Of a DNA stretch of 22,133 bases, positions 8,039 to 14,672 are shown piece by piece. The stretch covers positions 1 through 22,133 of the forward strand of contig JBCCRH010000040.1 of assembly GCA_039208045.1 (NCBI GenBank), written 5' to 3'. The notes below the pieces were generated by a model. The model did no database searches. It was not told the DNA's origin and saw only the letters and a list, made by a program, of their open reading frames with translations. The position numbers and the translations under genes are program-made. The first letter of the stretch is position 1, and the number at the start of each line of letters is the position of its first letter. This stretch comes from JBCCRH01 sp039208045 (lineage in GTDB: Bacteria > Bacteroidota > Bacteroidia > Chitinophagales > Saprospiraceae).

Positions 8039-8116
8039 GGATTGCAAATCCACTAAGCACGGGCCAAGCTCTAAATAAAAAAACCTAGCACGCGCTAACC
8101 CCGATAGCGATCGGGG
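8039..8116. repeat. Intergenic palindrome pair, including a CCCCGAT...ATCGGGG repeat unit
   Basis: The 145-base gap after the M56 gene holds two dyads: GGATT-GCA-AATCC at 8039-8051 and CCCCGAT-AGCG-ATCGGGG at 8099-8116 (7-bp perfect arms). The second differs by one base from the perfect palindrome at 14548-14565, so they belong to one short repeat family. It may help end transcription of the M56 gene, but no T-run follows. I see no gene in the gap and no good promoter box for the next gene. Confidence 0.6.
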
Positions 8117-8170
8117 AATCCGCTGTGAGAGATCATTTATAATTAAGGAATACAACAAACTTAAAAACAA

Positions 8171-9085
8171 ATGAAGAAACTATTATTCTGCTTGTTGCTG
8201 AGCAGCTTTTGCTCGGTAGCTTACAGCCAGAGCTTTACCGATTACTTAGCAAAAGGCGACAAGCTGTATCAGGAAAAAGACTATTTCGCGTCAGCGAAAG
8301 CCTATGACAAGACCATAGAACTGAAGCCAGATATTTCTGGTGTCGTCTACTACAATGCCGCTTGCAGCTGGGCTTTGGCTGGAGAGGCTGAAAAAGCATT
8401 GGATCGCCTAGAAGATGCCGTTAATCAGGGCTGGACGGATGTAGCTTGGGCCAAAAAAGACCCCGATTTTAATAGCATCCGCAAACTGGATCGCTGGAAT
8501 ACAGTAATGAAAAAGATGCAGGATAAGGCAGATATTGTGGAGGCAAGTCTTAATAAGCCCCTCATGGAAGAACTACGTGATATTCGAGAAAAGGATCAGC
8601 GCTATCGCATGATGATGGACTCAGTCAATAAAGCTTTTGGGTGGGAATCGCCACAAATGCAAGAACTCTGGTACAAGCAAAATCTCCTAGATTCGTTAAA
8701 TACAGAACGAGTGCTTGCGATCATTGAAGAACATGGCTACCCTGGAAAAACATTGGTAGGTGGAAGGCTAGCCAGCACTGCTTTTTTAGTGATCCAACAT
8801 GCAGACCTGGACATACAAGAAAAATATCTGCCAATGCTCAAGGAAGCAGCAGATAAAGGTGAACTATCGAAATCTTCCTTGGCGTTACTGATTGATCGAG
8901 TAGAAATGCGCAATGGCCGACCTCAGATTTATGGCAGCCAAGTGCAACGCAATGAGGAAACAGGAGCCTACGAGCCTGCACCTATTGCCAATCCAGAGCA
9001 GGTAGATGAAAGGCGGGCGGAAATGGGTCTTGGCCCACTTGCTGATTATCTTTCCAGATGGGATATTGAATGGAAAGGAAAGTAG
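8171..9085 (+). CDS. Exported TPR protein with a DUF6624 domain
   Basis: A 304-residue protein. Residues 1-20 (MKKLLFCLLLSSFCSVAYSQ) are a signal peptide. Residues ~25-95 look like tetratricopeptide repeats (AKGDKLYQEKDYFASAKAYD, then YYNAACSWALAGEAEKALDRLEDA), which usually bind partner proteins. From about residue 130 on it matches the DUF6624 pattern: DQRYR, HGYPGKTLVGG, TAFLVIQHADLDIQEKYLP, LALLIDRVEMRNGRPQIYG, PIANPEQVDERRAEMGLGPL. The function of DUF6624 is not known to me, and no catalytic role is assigned; the conserved His, Asp and Arg residues could indicate one. It stands alone, downstream of the M56 gene across a repeat-bearing gap and convergent with the amidase gene. Confidence 0.8.
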   Translation: MKKLLFCLLLSSFCSVAYSQSFTDYLAKGDKLYQEKDYFASAKAYDKTIELKPDISGVVYYNAACSWALAGEAEKALDRLEDAVNQGWTDVAWAKKDPDFNSIRKLDRWNTVMKKMQDKADIVEASLNKPLMEELRDIREKDQRYRMMMDSVNKAFGWESPQMQELWYKQNLLDSLNTERVLAIIEEHGYPGKTLVGGRLASTAFLVIQHADLDIQEKYLPMLKEAADKGELSKSSLALLIDRVEMRNGRPQIYGSQVQRNEETGAYEPAPIANPEQVDERRAEMGLGPLADYLSRWDIEWKGK

Positions 9086-9093
9086 TAGTGATG

Positions 9094-9135
9094 GACTTGT
9101 TTCGCCAACTATTTTAATGGCTGACGAAACAAGTC
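9094..9135. terminator. Bidirectional terminator hairpin between convergent genes
   Basis: A perfect 11-bp stem, GACTTGTTTCG (9094-9104) with CGAAACAAGTC (9125-9135), encloses a 20-base loop that can form an extra CCA/TGG pairing. It is followed on the plus strand by a T-rich stretch (TATTTCTTATTTCT). It lies 8 bases after the DUF6624 gene and 6 bases after the amidase stop on the other strand, so it can serve both. Confidence 0.75.
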
Positions 9136-9141
9136 TATTTC

Positions 9142-10797
9142 TTATTTCTCTAAGTCTGGATGTTTGCGGTGGAAGAAGCTAGCTCCTTGAAAGGCATTGG
9201 CTAAGCCTAGTATGGCGCCTTCGTCGTATAATTTACCGGTAATGGTAATACTAGTAGGCTTCCCATTTTCTTGAAAGCCATTTGGAACAACCACACAAGG
9301 ATGCCCTGTAAAGTTGGTAATTCTTAAGCTAGAACTTGCCCAAGAAGGGTGGATATAAGCATCTACCTTTTTGAATACCTGCTCTTCCATTTGCTGCATC
9401 AACTTGGTGCGTAGGCGATTCGCCTGGATGTACTCCACCGCAGGTACGAAGCGCGCTTGGCGGAACAAGTTGGGCCAGGCCGACTTGATCTGACGAGTCA
9501 GCTCGTCGTCCTTTCCACTACGCGTGAGGTCATCAAAAGCAGCGGCAGCTTCAGCAGTCAGAATATGAGTAATATCTGGGTATTCAGGCAATTCGATAGG
9601 AACGAGTTCTACCCCCAACTTTTTAAAGACTCTAAGTGCCACGCTATCCTGATCGTGGAAAGGATAGGGTTTATCAAAAGCACTTTTCAAATAGCCTACT
9701 TTAATGGATTTTGGCTGAAAGCCCGAAGTGTAACGGAAAGGTGCATCGACGACTGTTGGGTCTTTACCATCTGCTCCTTTGATGGCATCAAAAACGATGG
9801 CGCAATCTTCTGCTGTGCGACAAATCGGCCCTACCTTATCCATCGACCAAGTGAGTGCCATTGCGCCATAGCGCGATACTCGTCCGAAAGTAGGCCGCAG
9901 GCCTGTTGTTCCACACACTGTAGAAGGGGAAACAATAGAGCCTAGCGTCTCTGTACCGATAGCAAACGGTAATAGCCCTGCCGATACTGCTGCTGCTGAG
10001 CCCGCCGAAGAACCGCTCGAACCCGTTTCCAAATCCCAAGGATTGCGCGTCATTCCACCAAACCAAACATCTCCCATTGCCAGCGCTCCCACCGACATTT
10101 TGGCAACCAGGATAGCGCCTGCCCGCTCTAACTTCTCTACCACCGTAGCATTGTAATCAAAAGCCTGATCCTTGTAGGGTTTAGCACCCCAGGTCGTTTT
10201 GGATACCTTAGTGGCGAATAAATCTTTTATGCCGTATGGAATACCATGTAACAAGCCTTTATAATTTCCTTTCCCAATTTCTTCGTCTGCTTTTTTAGCT
10301 TGCGCTAATGCCAATTCTTCAGTAAAGTTGATCACACACTTTACTTTATCATCATATTTCTTTAGGCGATCCATAAAAAATTGCGTCAGCTCTACTGAGC
10401 TGATTTGCTTCGTCTTGATGAGTTCTGCCAACTGCCGTACCGAGAAGAAGGCTAGCTTATTACGATCTTTGGGCATTTTTATATCACCCACCCCTCTCAT
10501 GGTCACTCTCCCCTGCTTGCCCTTTGGCAATCTAAACCCTGCTGGCATTGGATTAAATAGCAAGGCTGGATAAACGCCATTGTCCAACTGCTGATCGCGG
10601 TTTTTGATGTACGCATTTCTAAACTCAGTCAGGGCAGGCATCAAAGAATCAAGCTCTGTGTTGGTAAACTCTAAGCCCATCACATTGGCTGCTCCTTTAG
10701 CATCTGCTTTGGAAATATCTTTAGTTAGCTCGCCATAGGTGAAGGCTCCTAGGAGTACCGTGGCTAAGACTAGTGGAAGTAGTGTTCCTCTTTTCAT
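9142..10797 (-). CDS. Amidase-signature family hydrolase, probably exported or membrane-anchored
   Basis: A 551-residue enzyme with the Ser-cisSer-Lys triad of amidase-signature hydrolases: K191 in HGIPYGIKDLF, S263 in SGSSAGSAAAV, and nucleophile S287 in GTETLGSIVSPS. The spacings of 72 and 24 agree with the family. It hydrolyses a carboxylic amide; the substrate is not predictable. The N-terminus MKRGTLLPLVLATVLLGAFTYG is a hydrophobic export signal or anchor, and ~120 residues precede the conserved core. This argues against GatA, which is cytoplasmic and lacks such a leader. I chose ATG 10795-10797 because it opens the signal; a longer reading from 10926 would translate a 64-nt palindrome and is spurious. 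It follows the oad operon on the same strand after 128 bases. Confidence 0.88.
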   Translation of the reverse strand: MKRGTLLPLVLATVLLGAFTYGELTKDISKADAKGAANVMGLEFTNTELDSLMPALTEFRNAYIKNRDQQLDNGVYPALLFNPMPAGFRLPKGKQGRVTMRGVGDIKMPKDRNKLAFFSVRQLAELIKTKQISSVELTQFFMDRLKKYDDKVKCVINFTEELALAQAKKADEEIGKGNYKGLLHGIPYGIKDLFATKVSKTTWGAKPYKDQAFDYNATVVEKLERAGAILVAKMSVGALAMGDVWFGGMTRNPWDLETGSSGSSAGSAAAVSAGLLPFAIGTETLGSIVSPSTVCGTTGLRPTFGRVSRYGAMALTWSMDKVGPICRTAEDCAIVFDAIKGADGKDPTVVDAPFRYTSGFQPKSIKVGYLKSAFDKPYPFHDQDSVALRVFKKLGVELVPIELPEYPDITHILTAEAAAAFDDLTRSGKDDELTRQIKSAWPNLFRQARFVPAVEYIQANRLRTKLMQQMEEQVFKKVDAYIHPSWASSSLRITNFTGHPCVVVPNGFQENGKPTSITITGKLYDEGAILGLANAFQGASFFHRKHPDLEK

Positions 10798-10856
10798 AAT
10801 CGTCGTATCTAATGATTGAATTATTTTTTCGTATCTGCTTATTGGTCGCACCTCCG

Positions 10857-10920
10857 CACCTCGGAGCCCTAAACACCTCGGAGTCCTTAAGGACTCGGAG
10901 GTGTTTAGGGCTCCGAGGTG
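10857..10920. repeat. 64-nt near-perfect palindrome with internal direct repeats
   Basis: Two 32-base arms (10857-10888 and 10889-10920) are reverse complements except for one base pair. Each arm contains two copies, or a near copy, of CACCTCGGAG separated by CCCTAAA, and a further degenerate copy (CACCTCCG) lies just outside at 10849-10856. The centre is TCCTTAAGGA. It starts 5 bases beyond the oadB stop on the minus strand. No T-run follows directly on either strand, so it is not a textbook terminator; an mRNA 3'-end stabiliser or mobile palindromic repeat is more likely. Confidence 0.85.
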
Positions 10921-10925
10921 TTGCA

Positions 10926-12131
10926 CTATCCAAAAAATGAAATCAACACCCCAGCCGCCACCGCCGAACCAATCACCCCCGAAATATTACTCGACATCGC
11001 ATACTGCAAAATGTGATTCCTAGGGTCATGCTTCAAGGCAATCTCATTAGCCACTCGTGAGGCCATCGGCACCGCGCTCAGGCCGGTAGCGCCAATCAGT
11101 GGGTTAATCTTCTTTTGCGCAAATATATTATATAACTTCACTGCAAATATCCCCCCTGCAATAGAAATGGCAAACGCCAAGAATCCACCACCCACAATCA
11201 ACAGAGTTTCGGTATTCAGAAAAGTAGTCGCCGTCATAGTGGCGCCAATGGTTAAACCCAAAAAGATAGTAGCCGTGTTCATGATCGTATCCGAAGCAGC
11301 CTTAAACAAGCGGCTGGTATCCGAACCGATTTCTTTTACCAAATTGCCGAACAGTAATAGCCCCACCAAAGGCACAGAAGAAGGTACCAATAAGGCGACA
11401 ATGGTAGCTAATACAATTGGAAAGACAATTTTTACCGTCCGCAAATCTTTAATCTTCACTTTGTTGGGATACTTCTTTTCTTGCTCCTTCATATTGATAA
11501 GCAGCTCCTTCTTGCTGACCGTAAAACGTACCACAAAAGGAATAATCACCGGCACTAGTGCCATATACGAATAAGCTGCAATCGCAATGGGCCCTAATAA
11601 ATTAGGCGCCAATTTGATGGCGGTATAAATCGCAGTAGGCCCGTCCGCCCCCCCAATAATCCCGAGCGCACTCGCTTCTTGTGGTGAAAAGCCAATGAGT
11701 ACTGCCGAAATGAGCACGGTAAAAATGCCTATTTGGGCGGCAGCCCCAAAAAAAGCTAAGCGCAAGTTGCGCAGCATAGGGCCAAAGTCCGTCAAAGCTC
11801 CCACCCCCATAAAGATCAGAGGTGGCAGCAGTCCCGTTTTGATGAGCGCATAATAGAGCATATTCATGATCCCATAATTGGAGGCAATCTCGATGATGCT
11901 CATATTCATAATTTCCGTCCCTTCCGAAGGCACCACATTCATATTGCCTCCCGGAAAATTGCCTAATAAGATGCCAAAAGCAATAGGCACCAACAGTAGC
12001 GGTTCGTAGCGTTTTTTGATCCCCAAATACAGCAAGAAGAAGCCAATGCCCAGCATCAGGATACTCCCTGGGCTTTCCACTAATTCCTGCAAGGCAGTCA
12101 TTTCAAACAGCTTTCGCAAAATATCCCACAT
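10926..12131 (-). CDS. oadB: Sodium-translocating decarboxylase beta subunit (OadB/GcdB/MmdB family)
   Basis: A 401-residue, highly hydrophobic inner-membrane protein with about ten membrane segments. It carries the family signature GIIGGADGPTAIYTA (residues 158-171, with D163 the conserved acidic residue linked to sodium transport) and the C-terminal NISGVIGSAVAAG block. It couples decarboxylation of the carboxybiotin made by the alpha subunit to export of sodium ions. It is the last gene of oadG-oadA-oadB, 12 bases after oadA. The family cannot be split into oxaloacetate, glutaconyl-CoA or methylmalonyl-CoA types from this subunit alone; the symbol follows the alpha subunit. A large palindrome follows the stop. 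Confidence 0.93.
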   Translation of the reverse strand: MWDILRKLFEMTALQELVESPGSILMLGIGFFLLYLGIKKRYEPLLLVPIAFGILLGNFPGGNMNVVPSEGTEIMNMSIIEIASNYGIMNMLYYALIKTGLLPPLIFMGVGALTDFGPMLRNLRLAFFGAAAQIGIFTVLISAVLIGFSPQEASALGIIGGADGPTAIYTAIKLAPNLLGPIAIAAYSYMALVPVIIPFVVRFTVSKKELLINMKEQEKKYPNKVKIKDLRTVKIVFPIVLATIVALLVPSSVPLVGLLLFGNLVKEIGSDTSRLFKAASDTIMNTATIFLGLTIGATMTATTFLNTETLLIVGGGFLAFAISIAGGIFAVKLYNIFAQKKINPLIGATGLSAVPMASRVANEIALKHDPRNHILQYAMSSNISGVIGSAVAAGVLISFFG

Positions 12132-12143
12132 AGTTCTTATTGC

Positions 12144-14030
12144 TTAGCGTAGTTTTAAAATGACGTCATCTTCTTCAATCTCTTCTCCATGTGTGGCCAC
12201 GATTTCCACCACCGTCCCACTTTCGTCGGCTGTCACGGCATTGATCACCTTCATCGATTCGATATAAGCAACCGTATCTCCTTTCTTCACTTGGTCGCCT
12301 ACCTTCACTGCCTTTTCAGAGGAATCTTTAGTTAGGTAAAATTTACCCTCTAGTGGGGCGACAATATCTTTATAATTACCATTGCCATTAGAAACTGGTG
12401 GCGTCTCCTTTGGCATAGCTGGTGCTTCAGCAGTGGATGCAGGTGTAGGTGCTCCATAGTTTACGGTTACCCTAAATGGCGTGCCATCTACATCAATGGT
12501 CATCGTTTTGGGTAGCGGTGCAGGTGCAGTAGCAGGTGCCGCTACAGGGACAGTAAGGGTGCCTAGCTTTGCTTTTTTTCGTTTTTCCAAATCCTCTAAG
12601 AAGCGTTCCTTCGCCTTGCCTGATTTATAATCCTCATATTGTGGAGGATGCAGTGCATACTCCAATAATTCCTCATCATCCTGCCCATAATCCCAGCCCC
12701 TTTCATCCATCTTACGAGCAAAGAGCTCTAGCTCATCTGGGTACAAATCTTGTGGTACACCCTCAAAGAAACTGCGGTTTTGCGCTTTCGCTAAATCCAA
12801 AATTTCTTGCCCCAGTGGGCCCGACAGCTTACCAGAGCGCCCCAAAATCATGCCCCAGGTATTTTCATCAATCAGTGACCAGCGCGGCTTGCCTTTTATC
12901 TGAGCAATGGCATTCATCAAGCTTACATTCTTCACATACTGGCTAAAAGGCGTCACTAGTGGCGGGTAGCCCAAGCGAGGCCAAGCGTACTCTACCTCTT
13001 CAAAAAGTTTGAGTAACAACTCATCGGTACTCATCTTAGCCTTGCCATTTTTAGTCAACCACTTATTGACAGACTGCAAGTTTTTCTCCAAATCAGCCAT
13101 CAAACTCCCCATCATCCCTCCCGGTAGACCAGGACCAATCAAGAGCGAATTCATATAGCGATTCTTCGGCGTGATATAGTAGCCCAAGAAGTCATCGATA
13201 AACTCTTGGGTCAAGCTACGCACCTGCATATAAGCTTTGGTATTGATTTCTGGTAAAGAAAAACCAGCATCACGCAGCATTTCGTGTATCGTTAGCAAAT
13301 CAGCATGCCCTGTTCCCCAAGAGAGAGGCTCCATCCCCACATCGATTATATCTGCTCCGTTGCGAGCTGCTTCCAAAGAAGAAGCTACCGAAAAACCAGG
13401 CGTGGAGTGCCCATGATACTGAATTAAAATATCAGGATGACGCTCTCTTATCCCCTTCACCATCTTACCAATAGAAACAGGCCGACCAATACCTGCCATA
13501 TCTTTGATCGCAATCTCATGCGCCCCCAGTTCAATATAAGCATCTGCTAAATCAATATAATAATCGACAGTGTGTACCGGAGAGTACGTAATCGACAATG
13601 CAGCCTGCGCAATCATCCCCCCCTCTTCGGCAAATTTGAAGGAATTAGCTAAGTTTTGAGGATTATTAAGGCCGTCGAAAGAGCGGGAAATATCGGTTCC
13701 TTGCAGCTTTTTCACCTTAAACATCAGCTTGCGCACATCGGCAGGTACTGGGCTCATGCGCAGTGCATTCAGCCCTCGCTCTAGCATCTGAGTTTGAATG
13801 CCCGCATCATTAAAAGGCTGTGTCCAGGCACGGACAGATTGGTTAGGATTTTCTCCAAAAAGTAAGTTAATCTGTTCAAATCCACCTCCATTGGTCTCTA
13901 CGCGGGCGAAGCAGCCCATGTCTATGATTGGCTCTGCAACTCTCGTCAACTGGTCTACACGCGGCATATACTTCCCGGAGGATTGCCACATATCTCGGTA
14001 TACGAGGCATAATTTTATCTCACGACCCAT
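12144..14030 (-). CDS. oadA: Biotin-dependent carboxyltransferase, oxaloacetate decarboxylase alpha-subunit type
   Basis: A 628-residue cytoplasmic protein. Residues ~1-280 form the carboxyltransferase TIM barrel with metal and catalytic residues D13 (VYRDMWQSS), K176 (AIKDMAG) and H206/H208 (YHGHSTPG). Residues ~285-460 are the PYC_OADA conserved region. An Ala/Pro-rich linker (~490-550) leads to a C-terminal biotinyl domain, with biotin attached to K594 in ESMKV. It transfers CO2 from a carboxylic acid, most likely oxaloacetate, to biotin for OadB. Pyruvate carboxylase is unlikely, as there is no biotin carboxylase domain or gene and the pump subunits flank it. Odd points: the opening motif departs from the usual RDxxQS-ATRMR form (it reads QSSGKYMPR), and the biotin site is ESMKV rather than AMKM. 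The substrate therefore remains to be proven. Confidence 0.88.
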   Translation of the reverse strand: MGREIKLCLVYRDMWQSSGKYMPRVDQLTRVAEPIIDMGCFARVETNGGGFEQINLLFGENPNQSVRAWTQPFNDAGIQTQMLERGLNALRMSPVPADVRKLMFKVKKLQGTDISRSFDGLNNPQNLANSFKFAEEGGMIAQAALSITYSPVHTVDYYIDLADAYIELGAHEIAIKDMAGIGRPVSIGKMVKGIRERHPDILIQYHGHSTPGFSVASSLEAARNGADIIDVGMEPLSWGTGHADLLTIHEMLRDAGFSLPEINTKAYMQVRSLTQEFIDDFLGYYITPKNRYMNSLLIGPGLPGGMMGSLMADLEKNLQSVNKWLTKNGKAKMSTDELLLKLFEEVEYAWPRLGYPPLVTPFSQYVKNVSLMNAIAQIKGKPRWSLIDENTWGMILGRSGKLSGPLGQEILDLAKAQNRSFFEGVPQDLYPDELELFARKMDERGWDYGQDDEELLEYALHPPQYEDYKSGKAKERFLEDLEKRKKAKLGTLTVPVAAPATAPAPLPKTMTIDVDGTPFRVTVNYGAPTPASTAEAPAMPKETPPVSNGNGNYKDIVAPLEGKFYLTKDSSEKAVKVGDQVKKGDTVAYIESMKVINAVTADESGTVVEIVATHGEEIEEDDVILKLR

Positions 14031-14070
14031 AATTTGGTTAGCTTGGTTAGTTCTTGTATTTGAATAATGG

Positions 14071-14355
14071 TCAGTCTTCCAATTTTTCTATAGCTACTAA
14101 TTGGCCTTTGCCCTGCGTTACTTGCTGTACCGCAGCAACGATAGCGGCCACTTGCTTTTTGTCTATATTGTTCGCGTCAAATGATCCGCTTGAAGTAGTA
14201 CTCGAATCTGCCGCTCCCTCCACAACGGGCCGGTGCAGGGCATTTACTACTCGAATAATCAATTGCCCACACCATACCACCAGCAGCAAAATAGTAAATA
14301 CCGTCAGCATCCCCACCACTAAGACCGTCAGGGCATCGTACAACTCATTGGACAT
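14071..14355 (-). CDS. oadG: Sodium pump decarboxylase gamma subunit (OadG family)
   Basis: A 94-residue protein with one membrane segment (about residues 8-35, LTVLVVGMLTVFTILLLVVW), then a polar, Ser/Thr-rich linker and a short amphipathic C-terminal helix (KKQVAAIVAAVQQVTQ). This is the OadG layout: an anchor and assembly subunit linking the alpha and beta subunits at the membrane. It is first in the operon, 40 bases before oadA. A weak -7-like box (TACTTTTA, minus strand, 14424-14431) lies about 70 bases upstream, but no -33 partner is clear. Confidence 0.88.
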   Translation of the reverse strand: MSNELYDALTVLVVGMLTVFTILLLVVWCGQLIIRVVNALHRPVVEGAADSSTTSSGSFDANNIDKKQVAAIVAAVQQVTQGKGQLVAIEKLED

Positions 14356-14547
14356 AGCTTAGATTTTGATATAATTCATTTGAAATTCTGCAAAGCAGAA
14401 CAAGAGCATCGCTATTTAGATGCTAAAAGTAGAAAAAATATTCCCCCTGAGTACATATCTTTGCGCATTCTTAGTAACAGCCAAAGAATAAGTTCCGCAT
14501 TTTGGCAAGGGGGTTTTGCTCTAAGACAAGGCGAAAAACGCAAGCGA

Positions 14548-14565
14548 CCCCGATAGCTATCGGGG
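14548..14565. repeat. Perfect 18-nt palindrome of the CCCGAT...ATCGGG family, copy 2
   Basis: CCCCGATAGCTATCGGGG is its own reverse complement. It differs by one base from the copy at 8099-8116 and shares the CCCGAT/ATCGGG arms with the neighbouring copy at 14576-14593. Its recurrence in intergenic DNA of one window suggests a REP-like family. Confidence 0.8.
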
Positions 14566-14575
14566 AGCATCTGCG

Positions 14576-14593
14576 TCCCGATAATTATCGGGA
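14576..14593. repeat. Perfect 18-nt palindrome of the CCCGAT...ATCGGG family, copy 3
   Basis: TCCCGATAATTATCGGGA is its own reverse complement and lies 10 bases after copy 2. The CTGCGT (14571-14576) and ACGCAG (14598-14603) flanks extend it into a longer hairpin. The centre (AATT) differs from copy 2 (GC), while the arms are the same. Confidence 0.8.
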
Positions 14594-14672
14594 TTCAACG
14601 CAGTATTGGAGCAAAAGAGCCAGCCATAAATCGAGGAGTTATTCTTTGACTGTTGCTCAAAATTAGACGTTT

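Larger units (their letters stand above)
14474..14656. repeat. ~183-bp nested inverted-repeat element (MITE-like or structured RNA)
   Basis: This fills much of the 317-base gap between the divergent oadG and aspartokinase genes. Outer arms at 14474-14491 and 14639-14656 are inverted repeats with 16 of 18 bases paired. Inside, TTTTGCTC (14514-14521) pairs with GAGCAAAA (14609-14616) around the same centre (about 14565). At the core are two hairpins: CCCCGATAGCTATCGGGG (14548-14565) and TCCCGATAATTATCGGGA (14576-14593), the latter enclosed by CTGCGT/ACGCAG. No open reading frame or clear target-site duplication is visible. The layout fits a non-autonomous mobile element or a multi-stem RNA. Confidence 0.7.

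Noticed and set aside
9457..9945. A 162-codon open frame on the plus strand
   Set aside because: It lies fully antisense to the amidase gene, whose motifs are intact; its translation shows no recognisable domain.
10798..10926. A 43-residue N-terminal extension of the amidase reading frame
   Set aside because: It is translated from the 64-nt palindrome, and the internal ATG at 10797 opens a clean signal peptide.
12144..14030. Pyruvate carboxylase
   Set aside because: No biotin carboxylase domain or gene is present, and OadG and OadB membrane subunits flank it in one operon.
14356..14672. CRISPR array or small ORF in the longest gene-free stretch
   Set aside because: The repeats are inverted and nested, not regularly spaced direct repeats, and no reading frame with coding character was found.
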